Positions 16,671-25,988 are shown, counted from the stretch's first letter. The stretch is DNA of 64,000 nucleotides from Solwaraspora sp. WMMD792 (GCF_029626105.1 NZ_JARUBH010000009.1:3906001-3970000); one strand, 5' to 3'. Translations and numbers: made by a program. Notes: generated from the sequence alone by a model not told the origin.

Positions 16671-17400
16671 GCCGACCGGAGAGCAGGGCGAGTGCCGCGA
16701 CACCGGCGGTCGACGTCCGCAGCACCGCCGGGCCGAGCCGCACCGGCCGGGCCCCGGCGTCGACGAAGGTGGCCAGCTCGGCGTCGTCGATCCCGCCTTC
16801 CGGCCCCACTACCAGCAGCACCGACCCGGTGGTCGGCAGATCGGCGACGGCCAGCCGCTGCTGCGCCGACTCGTGCAGGACGAAGCTGGCGGCCGACGCC
16901 GCGCACCGGGCGGCGACCGCGTCGGTCGGCTCGGCCGGCTGCTGGTCGGAGCCGCCGATCGTCGGCAGCCACGGCCGGCGGGCCTGTTTGGTGGCCTCCC
17001 GCGCGGTGCCGACCCATCGTTGCCGGGCCCGGGCACCACGGTCGTCGCGCCAGCGGGTCACCGAGCGGGCGGCCGCCCACGGAACGATCTCGTCCACCCC
17101 GACCTCGGTCATCGCCTGCACCGCCAGCTCGCCCCGGTCGCCCTTGGCGACGCCCTGCGCCACCACCAGCCGGGGGTCGGTGGCGCTGACGTACCCGGTG
17201 TCGAGGACCCGCAGGTCGAGCTGGTGCCGGCCGACGGCCTCGACCACCGCGTCGGCGACGCCGCCGCGCCCGTCGGCGAGCCGCAACTGCTCACCCGGGC
17301 GCAGCCGGACCACGGTCGCGGCGTGGTGGCCCTCCGGCCCGTCGAGGGTGTGGGTCGGCCCGGTCGGCAGGCGCTCGACGAGAAACAGTGGGGCGCTCAC
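16657..17400 (-). CDS. rsmE: 16S rRNA (uracil-1498-N3)-methyltransferase
   Basis: A SPOUT-class methyltransferase for m3U1498 in 16S rRNA. 247 aa: an N-terminal PUA-like domain (residues 1-75), then the knotted SAM-binding domain with GVAKGDRGELAVQAMTEVGVDEIVPW, VLHESAQQ, VVGPEGGIDDAE and the C-terminal VRLGPAVLRTSTAGVAALALL. It starts GTG 48 bp after dnaJ. The last residues are encoded within the 23-bp tandem repeat region. Confidence 0.95.
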   Translation of the reverse strand: MSAPLFLVERLPTGPTHTLDGPEGHHAATVVRLRPGEQLRLADGRGGVADAVVEAVGRHQLDLRVLDTGYVSATDPRLVVAQGVAKGDRGELAVQAMTEVGVDEIVPWAAARSVTRWRDDRGARARQRWVGTAREATKQARRPWLPTIGGSDQQPAEPTDAVAARCAASAASFVLHESAQQRLAVADLPTTGSVLLVVGPEGGIDDAELATFVDAGARPVRLGPAVLRTSTAGVAALALLSGRLGRW

Positions 17401-17448
17401 GTCGGATCGGTTCTCCGCTGCTGCTCGCTGGCCGGACCGGGCGGCGGG

Positions 17449-18582
17449 TCAGCCGTGGCCGTTGAACGCGTCGCGCATCCGGGAGAAGAACCCGCCCTGC
17501 TTGGTCAGCTCGGCGACCTCCTCGCCCCGGGCCTTGGCGAACTCCCGCAGCGTCCGCTCCTGCTCGGCGTCGAGCTTGGTCGGGGTACGCACGTCGAGGT
17601 GCACGTAGAGGTCACCGCGGCCGGTGCCGCGCAGGTGCGGCACGCCGCGCCCGCGCAACCGCAGGGTGGCACCCGGCTGGGTGCCCGGCTTGACGTCCAC
17701 CGGCTCGTCGCTGTCCAGGGTCCGGATGGTCAGCCGGGTGCCGAGCGCCGCGGCGGTCATCGGCACGGTGACCCGGCAGTGCAGGTCGTCGCCCTTGCGG
17801 GAGTAGACGTCGTGCGGCCGCTCGTGGATCTCGACGTACAGGTCACCGGCGGTGCCCCCGCCCGGCCCGACCTCGCCCTGCTGGGCCAGCCGGATCCGCA
17901 TCCCGTCCTCCACCCCGGCGGGGATCTTGACGGTCAGCGAACGTCGGGTCCGCACCCGGCCGTCGCCGGAACAGGTGGCGCAGGGGTGCGGGATGACGGT
18001 GCCGTAGCCCTGGCAGGCGACGCAGGGCCGGGACGAGACCACCTGGCCGAGGAAGGTCCGTTGCACGGACTGGACCTCGCCGCGCCCGCCGCACGCCTCG
18101 CAGGTCGCCAGGTGGGTGCCGGCCGCAGTGCCCGCGCCGGAGCATGTGGTGCAGATCACCGCGGTGTCGACGGTGATCGGCGCTTCCACGCCGAACGCGG
18201 TGTCGGTCAGATCGAGCTCCAGGCGCAGGATCGCGTCGGCGCCGGGGCGGGTCCGCGACCTCGGCCCACGGGAGCCGGCCGCCGCCCCGAAGAAGGCGTC
18301 CATGATGTCCTGGAAGCCGACGAAGGGCCCGGCCCCGCCGGGGCCGCCGCCGGGCGCGCCGCCGGGCGCCAACGGGTCGCCACCAAGATCGACGATCTGC
18401 CGCTTCTGGTCGTCGGAGAGCACCTCGTACGCGGCGTTGATGTCCTTGAACTTGTCAGCCGCCACCGGATCCGGATTGACGTCCGGATGGTACTGCCGGG
18501 CCAACTTGCGGTAGGCCCGCTTGATGTCGTCAGCGGAGGCGTCCCGGCTCACGCCGAGAATCCCGTAGTAGTCCTTGGCCAC
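17449..18582 (-). CDS. dnaJ: Chaperone DnaJ
   Basis: The J-domain co-chaperone of DnaK, 377 aa from the GTG at 18582 (GAGGA upstream; an ATG 18 bp earlier is possible). The J domain starts [15 protein letters not shown] and contains YHPDVN. A Gly/Pro-rich linker follows, then four CxxCxGxG zinc repeats ([32 protein letters not shown]) and the C-terminal substrate-binding domains. Linked to hrcA, this is the second actinobacterial DnaJ type (DnaJ2), distinct from one in a dnaK operon, and is predicted to be under HrcA/CIRCE heat-shock control. Confidence 0.97.
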   Translation of the reverse strand: MAKDYYGILGVSRDASADDIKRAYRKLARQYHPDVNPDPVAADKFKDINAAYEVLSDDQKRQIVDLGGDPLAPGGAPGGGPGGAGPFVGFQDIMDAFFGAAAGSRGPRSRTRPGADAILRLELDLTDTAFGVEAPITVDTAVICTTCSGAGTAAGTHLATCEACGGRGEVQSVQRTFLGQVVSSRPCVACQGYGTVIPHPCATCSGDGRVRTRRSLTVKIPAGVEDGMRIRLAQQGEVGPGGGTAGDLYVEIHERPHDVYSRKGDDLHCRVTVPMTAAALGTRLTIRTLDSDEPVDVKPGTQPGATLRLRGRGVPHLRGTGRGDLYVHLDVRTPTKLDAEQERTLREFAKARGEEVAELTKQGGFFSRMRDAFNGHG

Positions 18583-18650
18583 TGCGTCTGGTGTCCTCAT
18601 GTGTCAGTCTCGCATGTGCAGTTCGCCGGGTCGGTTATCCTGCCCGCCGG

Positions 18651-19673
18651 TCAGTTCTGCGCCAGCAGATCGCCGACGTAGCGTGCCACGGCGCGAACCG
18701 TGGCGATGGTGCCGGGGTAGTCCATCCGGGTGGGCCCCAGCACGCCGAGGCCACCGACGATGACGGTGCCCGGACCGTAACCGGTGCTGACCACGGATGC
18801 GGCCCGCAGGTTGTCGATCTCGTTCTCGTCGCCGATGCGGACCCGCAGGGTGCTCGGCTCCACCTCGCCGATCAGTTTGAGCAGGACGACCTCCTCCTCC
18901 AGTGCCTCCAGTATCGGACGCAGGGAGCCCTGGAAGTCGAGTAGTCCCCCTCTGGTCAGGTTAGCGGTCCCGGCCAGCGCGATGCGTTCCTCGTGCCGCT
19001 CGACCAGCGTCTCCAGCAGGACCGTCGAAAGCGTGGTCATCGCCGGTCGCAGGTCCGATGGCGCCTCGTCGACCAACGCCTGGACCAACGGCGGGGTGTC
19101 GGAGAGCCGACAGCCGTCGAGCTTCTCGTTGGCCAGCCGACGCAGGTCGGTCACGTCGTCGGCACTGATCGGGGCCGGCAGCTCCACCAGTCGCTGCTCG
19201 ACCCGGCCGGTGTCGACGATCAGAACCAGCATCAGCCGGGTGGTCGAGATCGGCACCAGCTCAAGGTGCCGCACCGACGACCGGGACAGGCTCGGGTACT
19301 GCACCACCGCGACCTGGCGGGTGAGCTGGGCGAGCAGCCGGACGGTGCGGTGCACGACGTCGTCGAGGTCGACGGCGCCGGCGAGGAAGCGTTCGATCGC
19401 CCTGCGCTCCGCCGGGCTGAGCGGTTTCACCCGGGACAGCCGGTCGACGAACAACCGGTAGCCACGGTCGGTCGGGACCCGCCCGGCGCTGGTGTGCGGC
19501 TGCCGGATGTAGCCCTCCTCCTCCAGCACCGCCATGTCGTTACGGACGGTCGCCGGTGACACCCCGAGCTGGTGCCGCTCGACCAGCGCCTTGCTGCCGA
19601 CCGGCTCCTGAGTGGCGACGTAGTCCTCGACGATCGCCCGAAGCACGTCGAGTTTGCGGTCGTCGAGACCCAT
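18651..19673 (-). CDS. hrcA: Heat-inducible transcription repressor HrcA
   Basis: A winged-helix repressor that binds CIRCE and is inactivated on heat stress. 340 aa from ATG 19673, preceded by GGAGGAGGTG. The N-terminal DNA-binding domain is clear ([23 protein letters not shown]... [36 protein letters not shown]), followed by the GAF-like dimer domain, ending [34 protein letters not shown] perfect CIRCE dyad lies 98 bp upstream, so hrcA-dnaJ is autoregulated. Confidence 0.97.
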   Translation of the reverse strand: MGLDDRKLDVLRAIVEDYVATQEPVGSKALVERHQLGVSPATVRNDMAVLEEEGYIRQPHTSAGRVPTDRGYRLFVDRLSRVKPLSPAERRAIERFLAGAVDLDDVVHRTVRLLAQLTRQVAVVQYPSLSRSSVRHLELVPISTTRLMLVLIVDTGRVEQRLVELPAPISADDVTDLRRLANEKLDGCRLSDTPPLVQALVDEAPSDLRPAMTTLSTVLLETLVERHEERIALAGTANLTRGGLLDFQGSLRPILEALEEEVVLLKLIGEVEPSTLRVRIGDENEIDNLRAASVVSTGYGPGTVIVGGLGVLGPTRMDYPGTIATVRAVARYVGDLLAQN

Positions 19674-19770
19674 CTGCACCTCCTCCGCTGGCACCGGTCG
19701 GACCGGTCCGAGGCTACGGCCCCGGCCGTCGCGGCGGCCGGTGGGTGGCCGGACCGACGACGGACGCCCC

Positions 19771-19801
19771 TGCTGGCACTCGCCGGTTGTGAGTGCCAGC
19801 A
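19771..19801. promoter_or_regulatory. CIRCE operator
   Basis: Arms TGCTGGCACTC (19771-19781) and GAGTGCCAGCA (19791-19801) are perfectly complementary with a 9-nt spacer, matching the CIRCE form GCACTC-N9-GAGTGC. It stands 98 bp upstream of hrcA on the minus strand, where HrcA would repress the hrcA-dnaJ transcript. Confidence 0.95.
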
Positions 19802-19914
19802 TACGTCGATCGGGCCGGGCCGGCGATGATCAGTTCGCCGGGCGGGGGCGTACCGGGCGATATGTCACCAAGCGCACTCACCCGGGTCGGATCGGTCGGC
19901 CGGCGGGGCTCCGC

Positions 19915-19952
19915 AAGCCGGCCGGCGGGCCAGAGAAGCCGGCCGGCGGGCC
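19915..19952. repeat. 17-bp direct repeat in intergenic region
   Basis: AAGCCGGCCGGCGGGCC occurs at 19915-19931 and 19936-19952, each copy containing GCCGGC palindromes; a diverged third (AAGCCGACCGACC) begins near 19959. It lies in the 252-bp gap between the CIRCE site and the DUF4870 gene. No function is implied beyond local duplication. The rest of the gap shows nothing assignable. Confidence 0.5.
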
Positions 19953-20053
19953 CCACGCAAGCCGACCGACCAGCGGAGACGGCCTGCCCGGACGGGAAAA
20001 TCGTCGGCGGGGCTAACTGGCGCGGCTTGATCCGTCCCCCTACCGTGTCGGGC

Positions 20054-20611
20054 ATGACTGAACCACCTCGCCCACCAGGGGAGAACGGTCCCGGCGGCAT
20101 GCCGCAGGACCCCAACTCCCCGCCGCCACCTCCAGCGTCCTACTCGATGCCGGGCGAGGCCTCCTCTCCCGGATACCCGCCGCCGCCCGGCGGCGCCGGC
20201 GGATATCCCCCGCCCGGCGGTTACCCGCCCGGCGGTCCGGCGTACGGAGGTCAACCCCCGTCCGGCTACGCCACCAACGACGACAAGACCTGGGCCCTGA
20301 TCGCCCACTTCGGTGGCGCCCTGGGCGCGTTCATCAGCTTCGGACCGCTCGGCTTCGTCGGCCCGCTGATCGCCTACCTGGTCAAGGGTCAGCAGTCACC
20401 GGCCGTACGGGCGCACGCGCTGGCCGCGCTCAACTTCCAGATCCTCTGGTCGGCGATCGCCTTCGTGCTGCTCTTCGTCAGCTGGTGCCTGTTGTTCATC
20501 CCCAGCCTGGTGGTGTTCGCGATCCAGATCATCTTCGGCATCATCGCGGGCGTTAAGGCCAACGAGGGGACGCTGTACAAGTACCCGATGTCCGCCAACT
20601 TCATCAAGTGA
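20054..20611 (+). CDS. DUF4870 membrane protein with Pro/Gly-rich N-terminus
   Basis: 185 aa. Residues 1-75 are low-complexity, rich in Pro, Gly and Tyr (repeats of GGYPPPGGYPPGGPAYGG type), presumably cytoplasmic. The DUF4870 domain follows: WALIAHFGGALGAFISFGPLGFVGPLIAYLV, then QSPAVRAHALAALNFQILWSAIAFVLL, and a third span ending KANEGTLYKYPMSANFIK. The family function is unknown. The ATG at 20054 has no strong ribosome site. It transcribes divergently from hrcA and convergently with hemW. Confidence 0.85.
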   Translation: MTEPPRPPGENGPGGMPQDPNSPPPPPASYSMPGEASSPGYPPPPGGAGGYPPPGGYPPGGPAYGGQPPSGYATNDDKTWALIAHFGGALGAFISFGPLGFVGPLIAYLVKGQQSPAVRAHALAALNFQILWSAIAFVLLFVSWCLLFIPSLVVFAIQIIFGIIAGVKANEGTLYKYPMSANFIK

Positions 20612-20704
20612 CACCGCTCGCCCCCGGATCCGTACCGGCTCCGGGGGCGTCACCGGTGGCGGGCAATGCGGGCCACGCCACGCAAGGCAGCCCGGCAGCG
20701 GGTC

Positions 20705-21928
20705 TCACGGGAGCAGGTCCCGGACGACCGCGTCGGCCAGCAGCCGGCCGCGCAGGGTCAGCACCGCCTGCCCGGCGGCGAGCGCGCCGGGGTCGAGCAG
20801 CCCGTCGTCGCCGGCTTGGCGGGCCGCGAGCCGGCCGGCCGGGGCCAGTCGCGCCAGCGGCAGCCCACTGGCCAGCCGCAGCCCCAGCATCACCTCTTCG
20901 ACCTGCTGCTCGGTGCCGGTGAGTAGTTCCCGGCCGTGGCCGGGCGACCGTCCGGCGGCCAGCCGCTCGGCGTACGACCGGGGATGCCGCACGTTCCACC
21001 AGCGGACCCCGCCGACGTGGCTGTGCGCCCCCGGCCCGAGCCCCCACCAGTCACCGCCGGTCCAGTACAACAGGTTGTGCCGGCACCGGCCGGCGGCCGA
21101 CCGGGCCCAGTTCGACACCTCGTACCAGTCGAATCCGGCGTCGCTCAGCGCCGATTCGGCGGCGAGGTAGCGGTCGGCGGCGACGTCGTCGTCGGGATAC
21201 GGCAGTTCGCCGCGCCGCATCCGGGCCGCCAACCGGGTGCCGTCCTCGACGATCAGCGCGTACGCGCTGACGTGGTCCACCCCGGCCGCCACCACCGCCG
21301 CCAGCGACTCGTCGAAGTCCGCTGCGCTCTCCCCCGGCGTACCGTAGATCAGATCGAGATTGACGTGCTCGAATCCGGCCTCCCGGGCCTCCCGGGCGGC
21401 GGTGACCGCGCGGCCCGGCGCGTGCCGGCGGTCCAGCACGGCGAGCACCGTCGCTGCGGTCGACTGCATGCCGAGCGACACCCTGGTGTAGCCGGCGGCC
21501 CGCAGCGCCCGCAGCGACGCCGGGGTCACCGACTCCGGGTTGGCCTCGGTGGTGACCTCCGCGTCGACGGCCAGCCCCCAGGTGGCGTCGATCGCGTCGA
21601 GCAGCCGGGCCAACGCGTCGGCGGGCAGCAGGCTCGGCGTGCCGCCGCCGACGAAGACCGTGTCCACCTGCCGTGGCGGGCGGTCGGCCAGGACCTTCGC
21701 GGCCAGTTCCAGCTCGGCCAGTACGGCGTCCAGGTACTCCCCGACCGGTGCGCTGCCGCCAAGTTCGGCGGGCGTGTACGTGTTGAAGTCGCAGTAGCCG
21801 CAGCGGGTGGCGCAGAACGGCACGTGCAGATAGACCCCGAAGCCGCGCTGGCCGCTGCGGGCGAGCGCGGACGGCGGCAGCGCCCCGTCGGCGGGCACCG
21901 GCGTACCGGCGGGTGGTGCTCCTGGCAT
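20705..21928 (-). CDS. hemW: Heme chaperone / radical SAM protein HemW
   Basis: A 407-aa radical SAM protein of the HemW family (formerly annotated as oxygen-independent coproporphyrinogen III oxidase-like). The [4Fe-4S] motif is CATRCGYC with Cys39, Cys43 and Cys46 after YLHVPF. Other marks: VFVGGGTPSLL, TTEANPESV, RVSLGMQS, and NLDLIYGTPGES. The C-terminal HemW domain has YEVSNWAR and NLLYWTGGDWWGLGPGAHSH. It is believed to bind haem and insert it into target proteins. Its ATG is only 17 bp from the divergent enoyl-CoA hydratase ATG. Confidence 0.93.
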   Translation of the reverse strand: MPGAPPAGTPVPADGALPPSALARSGQRGFGVYLHVPFCATRCGYCDFNTYTPAELGGSAPVGEYLDAVLAELELAAKVLADRPPRQVDTVFVGGGTPSLLPADALARLLDAIDATWGLAVDAEVTTEANPESVTPASLRALRAAGYTRVSLGMQSTAATVLAVLDRRHAPGRAVTAAREAREAGFEHVNLDLIYGTPGESAADFDESLAAVVAAGVDHVSAYALIVEDGTRLAARMRRGELPYPDDDVAADRYLAAESALSDAGFDWYEVSNWARSAAGRCRHNLLYWTGGDWWGLGPGAHSHVGGVRWWNVRHPRSYAERLAAGRSPGHGRELLTGTEQQVEEVMLGLRLASGLPLARLAPAGRLAARQAGDDGLLDPGALAAGQAVLTLRGRLLADAVVRDLLP

Positions 21929-21945
21929 GGGACTAGTGTGCCGGC

Positions 21946-22746
21946 ATGGATGAGCCCCGACCCACCAGGTCCGCGCAGCCACTGATCCGTACGGCCACCG
22001 CCGCCGGGATCACCACCCTGACCCTGGACAGCCCGGGCAACCGCAACGCGCTGTCCACCCCGCTGATGACCGAACTGCTCGCCGGCCTGGCCGAGGCGGT
22101 CGCCGACCCGCAGGTCCGGGTGGTGGTGTTGAGCCACACCGGGCCGGTCTTCTGCTCCGGCGCCGACCTGAAGGAGACCGCCGAGGCGTACGCGACCCGA
22201 CAGGTGCCGGTCGGGATGCTCGGCGACGTACTGGCGGCGCTCTGGGAGTGCCCCAAGCCGGTGGTGGCCCGGGTCGGCGGCCCGGCCCGGGCCGGCGGGC
22301 TGGGGCTGATCGCCGCGGCGGACATCGCGATCTGCGACGCGGCGGCCACCTTCGCCTTCACCGAGGTACGACTCGGAGTGGTCCCGGCGGTGATCTCCGC
22401 CACTGTGCTGCGCCGGCTGCAGCCGCGGGCAGCGGCGCAGCTGTACCTCACCGGTGAGCTGTTCGACGGTGCCCGGGCGGCGCAGATCGGTCTGGTCAGC
22501 GCCGCCGTACCGGCCGGGGAGCTGGACGCCGCGGTGACGGCGAGCTGCGCCGCGCTGGTCCGGGGCGCCCCGGGCGCCCTGGCCGGCACCAAGCAGCTGC
22601 TCCGCCGCACCCCGGCGGCGGACGTCCGGGCCGAGACGGCCGAGCTGCGTGAGCTCTCCACCGGATACTTCCTCTCCGACGAGGGCCGCGAGGGCGTACG
22701 GGCGTTCCGCGACAAACGCGACCCGAGCTGGCTGCCGGGGCGGTGA
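21946..22746 (+). CDS. Enoyl-CoA hydratase/isomerase family protein
   Basis: A 266-aa crotonase-fold protein. The oxyanion-hole segments are visible: NRNALSTPL..., FCSGADLKE and RVGGPARAGGLGLIAAADIAICDAAATFAFTEVRLGVVPAVIS, the last with the Glu of hydratases in FTEVRLG. This suggests an acyl-CoA hydratase in fatty-acid or branched-chain degradation; substrate unknown. A weak hairpin (CCCCG-AAA-CGGGG, 22760-22772) follows the stop and may terminate it. Divergent from hemW. Confidence 0.9.
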   Translation: MDEPRPTRSAQPLIRTATAAGITTLTLDSPGNRNALSTPLMTELLAGLAEAVADPQVRVVVLSHTGPVFCSGADLKETAEAYATRQVPVGMLGDVLAALWECPKPVVARVGGPARAGGLGLIAAADIAICDAAATFAFTEVRLGVVPAVISATVLRRLQPRAAAQLYLTGELFDGARAAQIGLVSAAVPAGELDAAVTASCAALVRGAPGALAGTKQLLRRTPAADVRAETAELRELSTGYFLSDEGREGVRAFRDKRDPSWLPGR

Positions 22747-22891
22747 CCACGGATAGTCGCCCCGAAACGGGGTATCTCCGACGTAAGGGGTCGAGGCGTA
22801 CGGCGTAAGGGCCGGCGTACGACAAGCGCGGGACCCGCTCCCGCTGGACGACACAACCGTCCCTGGTGTACCAAAGGTCCCAGCAACACGC

Positions 22892-23788
22892 GTGGGGGTG
22901 ACGGTGCGGGCTCGGACGGTGCTGGTGCTGGTCGCCGTGCTGGCGGCAATCGCCCTGTTGGGCGGGGTCGGCCTGGGCCGGTGGATCGGCGATTTCGCGT
23001 TGCCCGGTGGCTGGCGGGGCTGCACGGTCGAACTGCCCGACTCCATGCCCGGGGCTGGCGACGGCCAACTGCGTCGGGTGTCGCTCGATCCGGAGCAGAT
23101 GGCGAACGCCGCCACGATCGCGGCGATCGGGGTGCAGCGTGGGCTGCCGCCCCGTGCCGTGGTGGTGGCACTGGCGACCGGGTTCCAGGAGTCCAAGCTG
23201 CGCAACCTGACCGGCGGCGACCGGGATTCGGTCGGGTTGTTCCAGCAGCGGCCCAGCCAGGGGTGGGGCACGGTCGAGCAGATCAGCGACACCAGGTACG
23301 CGACGAACGCGTTCTACGCCGGCCTGGAACGGGTCCGGGGTTGGCAGGACATGCGGGTCACCGATGCCGCCCAGGCGGTCCAGCGGTCGGCCTTCCCCGA
23401 GGCGTACGAAAAGTGGACCGACGAGTCGCAGGTGCTCACCGCGGCGCTGCTCGGCGAGGCCACCGGCGCGGTCGCCTGCACGGTGACCCGGGATCCGGTG
23501 ATGCGCGGTGCCGAGGCGACGGCGGCGCTCACCGACAATCTGCGGTTGGACTGGGGCGGCCTGGAGTCGCTGCTGCCGGTGCCCACCACGCCGTCACTGA
23601 GCGTCCCAGTGGAGAACACGCAGGCCGGGTGGCGATATGCGCACTGGCTCGTTTCCCATGCCACTGATCATGGCGTCAAAAGGGTCACGTTCGGCGATCA
23701 GGAATGGACTGCGGAAGGCGGCAGTTGGTCGTCGATTTCCGGCGGGGACATCGAGACCGGGCGGGTGATGGCGGAGGTCTTCGCCTGA
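22892..23788 (+). CDS. SLT-like secreted or membrane-anchored cell-wall protein
   Basis: 298 aa. An N-terminal hydrophobic span (LVLVAVLAAIALLGGVGLG, residues 11-29) could be an uncleaved anchor. A region resembling lytic transglycosylases follows: ANAATIAAIGVQRGLPPRAVVVALATGFQESKLRNL with a candidate catalytic Glu100, then DRDSVGLFQQRPSQGWGT and FYAGL. The C-terminal third (from about 210) has no recognised domain and ends in an aromatic beta-rich stretch. It may cleave peptidoglycan, or be a catalytically altered relative. The GTG at 22892 is followed by two more in-frame GTG codons, so the exact start is uncertain. Single gene. Confidence 0.7.
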   Translation: MGVTVRARTVLVLVAVLAAIALLGGVGLGRWIGDFALPGGWRGCTVELPDSMPGAGDGQLRRVSLDPEQMANAATIAAIGVQRGLPPRAVVVALATGFQESKLRNLTGGDRDSVGLFQQRPSQGWGTVEQISDTRYATNAFYAGLERVRGWQDMRVTDAAQAVQRSAFPEAYEKWTDESQVLTAALLGEATGAVACTVTRDPVMRGAEATAALTDNLRLDWGGLESLLPVPTTPSLSVPVENTQAGWRYAHWLVSHATDHGVKRVTFGDQEWTAEGGSWSSISGGDIETGRVMAEVFA

Positions 23789-23809
23789 CGTCGACAACCG
23801 GCACCCCGG

Positions 23810-23857
23810 TTGCATATCTTAACCGACAGTTAGCGCAACATACGGCAAACTATGCAA
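23810..23857. promoter_or_regulatory. Inverted repeat TTGCATA/TATGCAA in AT-rich upstream region
   Basis: TTGCATA (23810-23816) and TATGCAA (23851-23857) flank a 34-nt stretch that is much richer in A and T than surrounding DNA (TCTTAACCGACAGTTAGCG, then ACATACGG). It lies about 190 bp before the PhyH start and could hold its promoter and an operator. No canonical -35/-10 pair is clear. Confidence 0.35.
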
Positions 23858-24045
23858 TCCAGACATTTTGCACGATGGACCTGTACCGAAAGTGCGTGCC
23901 CCGACACCTCACGTGCAATCAGCTGTGGCCAACCACACGGCCCGCGAATTGCTGACAATCGGCCCGGGCGGGCCGGCCGAGAGGCGGGCTAGGATCGGCA
24001 TCCGCCAGGCCCGAAAGGGCGCACCACCGACAGGACGGGAAAGCT

Positions 24046-24948
24046 GTGTTCGATTACGGCGGGCGGACCGGTTACGAAGCGATCAGCGACATCGACCGCA
24101 AGGAGTTCCACGAGCAGGGCTTCCTCCTGCTGCGCAACGTGCTGACCGAGGACCACCGGGCAGCGCTCGAGGCCGCGGTCGACCGGGTGTACGCCGAGGA
24201 GAAGGCCGCCGGCAAGACCACCGCCGACGGCACCCTGCACCTGCTGGGCTTCCTGGACCGCGACGAACTCTTCGGCGACCTGCTCACCCATCCGATCGCG
24301 TTCCCCTACATGTGGGGGCTGGCCGGTTGGAACATCTACACCCACCACAACCACCTCGACGTCACCCCACCGGCGCTGGAGCCGGAGAAGCCGTACTGGG
24401 GGTGGCACCAGGACGGCTACCGGCAGAACTCCGACCCGGAGACGATGGACCCGAACCTGCCCCGGCCGATGTTCTCGCTGAAGGTGGCCTACGTCCTGTC
24501 CGACCTGTCGGAGACCGGCCGCGGCGCCACCAAGGTGATCCCCGGCAGCCACCTGCGCAACTCGCTGCCCCGCCCGGCCGACCTCACCGTGCAGAACCCG
24601 GATCCCGAAGGCACGGTCGAGATCACCGCGAACCCGGGCGACGCGTTCATCTTCGACCGCCGGCAATGGCACTCCCGGTCGACAAACCTGTCGACGATCA
24701 CCCGCAAGATGCTGTTCATCGGGTACACCTACCGCTGGATCCGCCCGTTGGACGAGCTGCATGTCGACAAGGACGGCCAGTGGTGGGCGAACCGGACGCC
24801 GGTGCAGCGACAGCTGCTCGGCGAAGGCACCCATACCGCCAACTACTGGGGCATCAACTGGGACGGCTACATCGACGACGAGATCCCGCTGCGTAAGGAA
24901 CTCAAGGAGCGTGGGCTGCTCGACCGCAGCATCCCCTGGCTGCGCTGA
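24046..24948 (+). CDS. PhyH/EctD-like Fe(II)/2-oxoglutarate dioxygenase
   Basis: A 300-aa phytanoyl-CoA dioxygenase family protein. The metal triad is visible: His121 and Asp123 in WGWHQDGYRQ, and a distal His209 in FDRRQWHSRSTN; the Arg for 2-oxoglutarate is probably in the following SRSTNLSTITRK. Other conserved pieces are FHEQGFLLLRNVL and GATKVIPGSHL. The start is GTG with GGACGGGAAAG upstream. Relatives hydroxylate small molecules; no biosynthetic partners are adjacent, so the substrate is unknown. A large hairpin terminator follows. Confidence 0.88.
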   Translation: MFDYGGRTGYEAISDIDRKEFHEQGFLLLRNVLTEDHRAALEAAVDRVYAEEKAAGKTTADGTLHLLGFLDRDELFGDLLTHPIAFPYMWGLAGWNIYTHHNHLDVTPPALEPEKPYWGWHQDGYRQNSDPETMDPNLPRPMFSLKVAYVLSDLSETGRGATKVIPGSHLRNSLPRPADLTVQNPDPEGTVEITANPGDAFIFDRRQWHSRSTNLSTITRKMLFIGYTYRWIRPLDELHVDKDGQWWANRTPVQRQLLGEGTHTANYWGINWDGYIDDEIPLRKELKERGLLDRSIPWLR

Positions 24949-24958
24949 CCTGCGGCAA

Positions 24959-25020
24959 CCGGGTCCGTCGTCGGCGTCCACCCGGCCTGTGCCGGGGATG
25001 GGCGCCGACGACGGACCCGG
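24959..25020. terminator. Strong convergent terminator with nested hairpin
   Basis: An 18-bp perfect stem: 24959-24976 (CCGGGTCCGTCGTCGGCG) pairs with 25003-25020. Inside the 26-nt loop a second hairpin CCCGGC-CTGT-GCCGGG (24981-24996) can form. It starts 10 bp after the PhyH stop and ends about 60 bp from the glsB stop, so it can terminate both converging genes. Confidence 0.85.
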
Positions 25021-25082
25021 TGCCGTCAGCTGTCGAGTGGTCAGTCCGTCGGCCCGACCGCTCGGTCAGTCGACCCGGCCAG

Positions 25083-25361
25083 TCAGTACCGGCTCATGCT
25101 GCGCCGGCCACCGACCCCGACGACCAGCGCCACACCGACCGCGGCCAGGATCACCTGCACGAAGAACTCCCGCCAGTCGAAGCCGGCGGTGCTGGCGAAG
25201 CCGCCGGCACGGGCGATGACGGTGCCCAGCAGGGCGGCGCCGACGCCGATCAGCATGGTCAACCAGATCGGGATGTTCTGCTTGCCCGGCACGACCAGAC
25301 GGCCGAGCGCACCGATGATGAGGCCGACGATGAGAGCGGTGATGATGCCCATGACGGTCAT
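25083..25361 (-). CDS. GlsB/YeaQ/YmgE-family stress membrane protein
   Basis: A 92-aa protein with three membrane spans: MGIITALIVGLIIGALGRLVVPG, IPIWLTMLIGVGAALLGTVIA, and FFVQVILAAVGVALVVGVG. GALGR and PG(K/R) after the first span are family marks ('transglycosylase-associated' is a legacy name). Usually linked to general stress responses. The ATG at 25361 has AAGGAGGATGAACA before it. Single gene between the converging PhyH gene and the NUDIX gene. Confidence 0.9.
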   Translation of the reverse strand: MTVMGIITALIVGLIIGALGRLVVPGKQNIPIWLTMLIGVGAALLGTVIARAGGFASTAGFDWREFFVQVILAAVGVALVVGVGGRRSMSRY

Positions 25362-25466
25362 TGTTCATCCTCCTTGTCGGAGATGTCGTGTTGTCCTTGG
25401 TGACCGCTAAGTTCCCGGCCATCGCGACAACCAAACCGATTCATCTCCGCCGGACGAGCAACCGCG

Positions 25467-25988
25467 TCAACGTCCGAAGGATGCCGCCACGTCCCGTACC
25501 GCCGCGTCCATGGTCGCGAAGGCCAACGGCGGCGGCTCGGCGAGGGCGAACCAACCGCACTCGGTGGCCTCGGCCGAGTCGAGTCGGACCCGGTCGCCGG
25601 CCAGGGTGGCCAGGAAGAAGCACTCCAGCACGCTCAACGTCTCGTCCTGGAACTCGTACTCACCCAGGTAGAGGCCGACCAGCGCACCGAGCTCGACCTC
25701 GACGCCCAACTCCTCCCGGCACTCGCGCAGCGCCGCCGACCGGGGGTGTTCCGCCCCGTCGCAGAACCCGCCAGGAGTTTCCCACTGACCGGCCCGGGGC
25801 GGCTTGGCCCGCCGGATGGCCAGGAACCGGGTCCGGGCCGGGTCGGTCACCACCACGTTGACGGTCGGCCGGGAATTCTGGAACAGCTGGTAGTCGCAGC
25901 CACCGCAGCGCACCGGCGGCGGACCGGGAAGCCCGGCCCCGCACCGCGGGCAGTACGCCGCGCTCGGTCCGTACCCACGGGGGATCAC
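25467..25988 (-). CDS. NUDIX hydrolase with N-terminal zinc ribbon
   Basis: 173 aa. A zinc ribbon (CPRC at 13-16 and CGGC at 28-31) precedes the NUDIX domain. The Nudix box reads [24 protein letters not shown], matching GX5EX7REUXEEXGU. It hydrolyses a nucleoside diphosphate linked to another moiety; NADH pyrophosphatase and related enzymes share the ribbon-plus-Nudix layout, but the substrate is not readable. The ATG overlaps the lepA stop (ATGA), so it is translated from the lepA transcript. Confidence 0.9.
   Translation of the reverse strand: MIPRGYGPSAAYCPRCGAGLPGPPPVRCGGCDYQLFQNSRPTVNVVVTDPARTRFLAIRRAKPPRAGQWETPGGFCDGAEHPRSAALRECREELGVEVELGALVGLYLGEYEFQDETLSVLECFFLATLAGDRVRLDSAEATECGWFALAEPPPLAFATMDAAVRDVAASFGR

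Noticed and set aside
22892-24948. Possible biosynthetic cluster around the SLT-like protein and the PhyH dioxygenase
   Set aside because: No synthetase, ketosynthase, precursor or tailoring neighbours; flanks are housekeeping genes.
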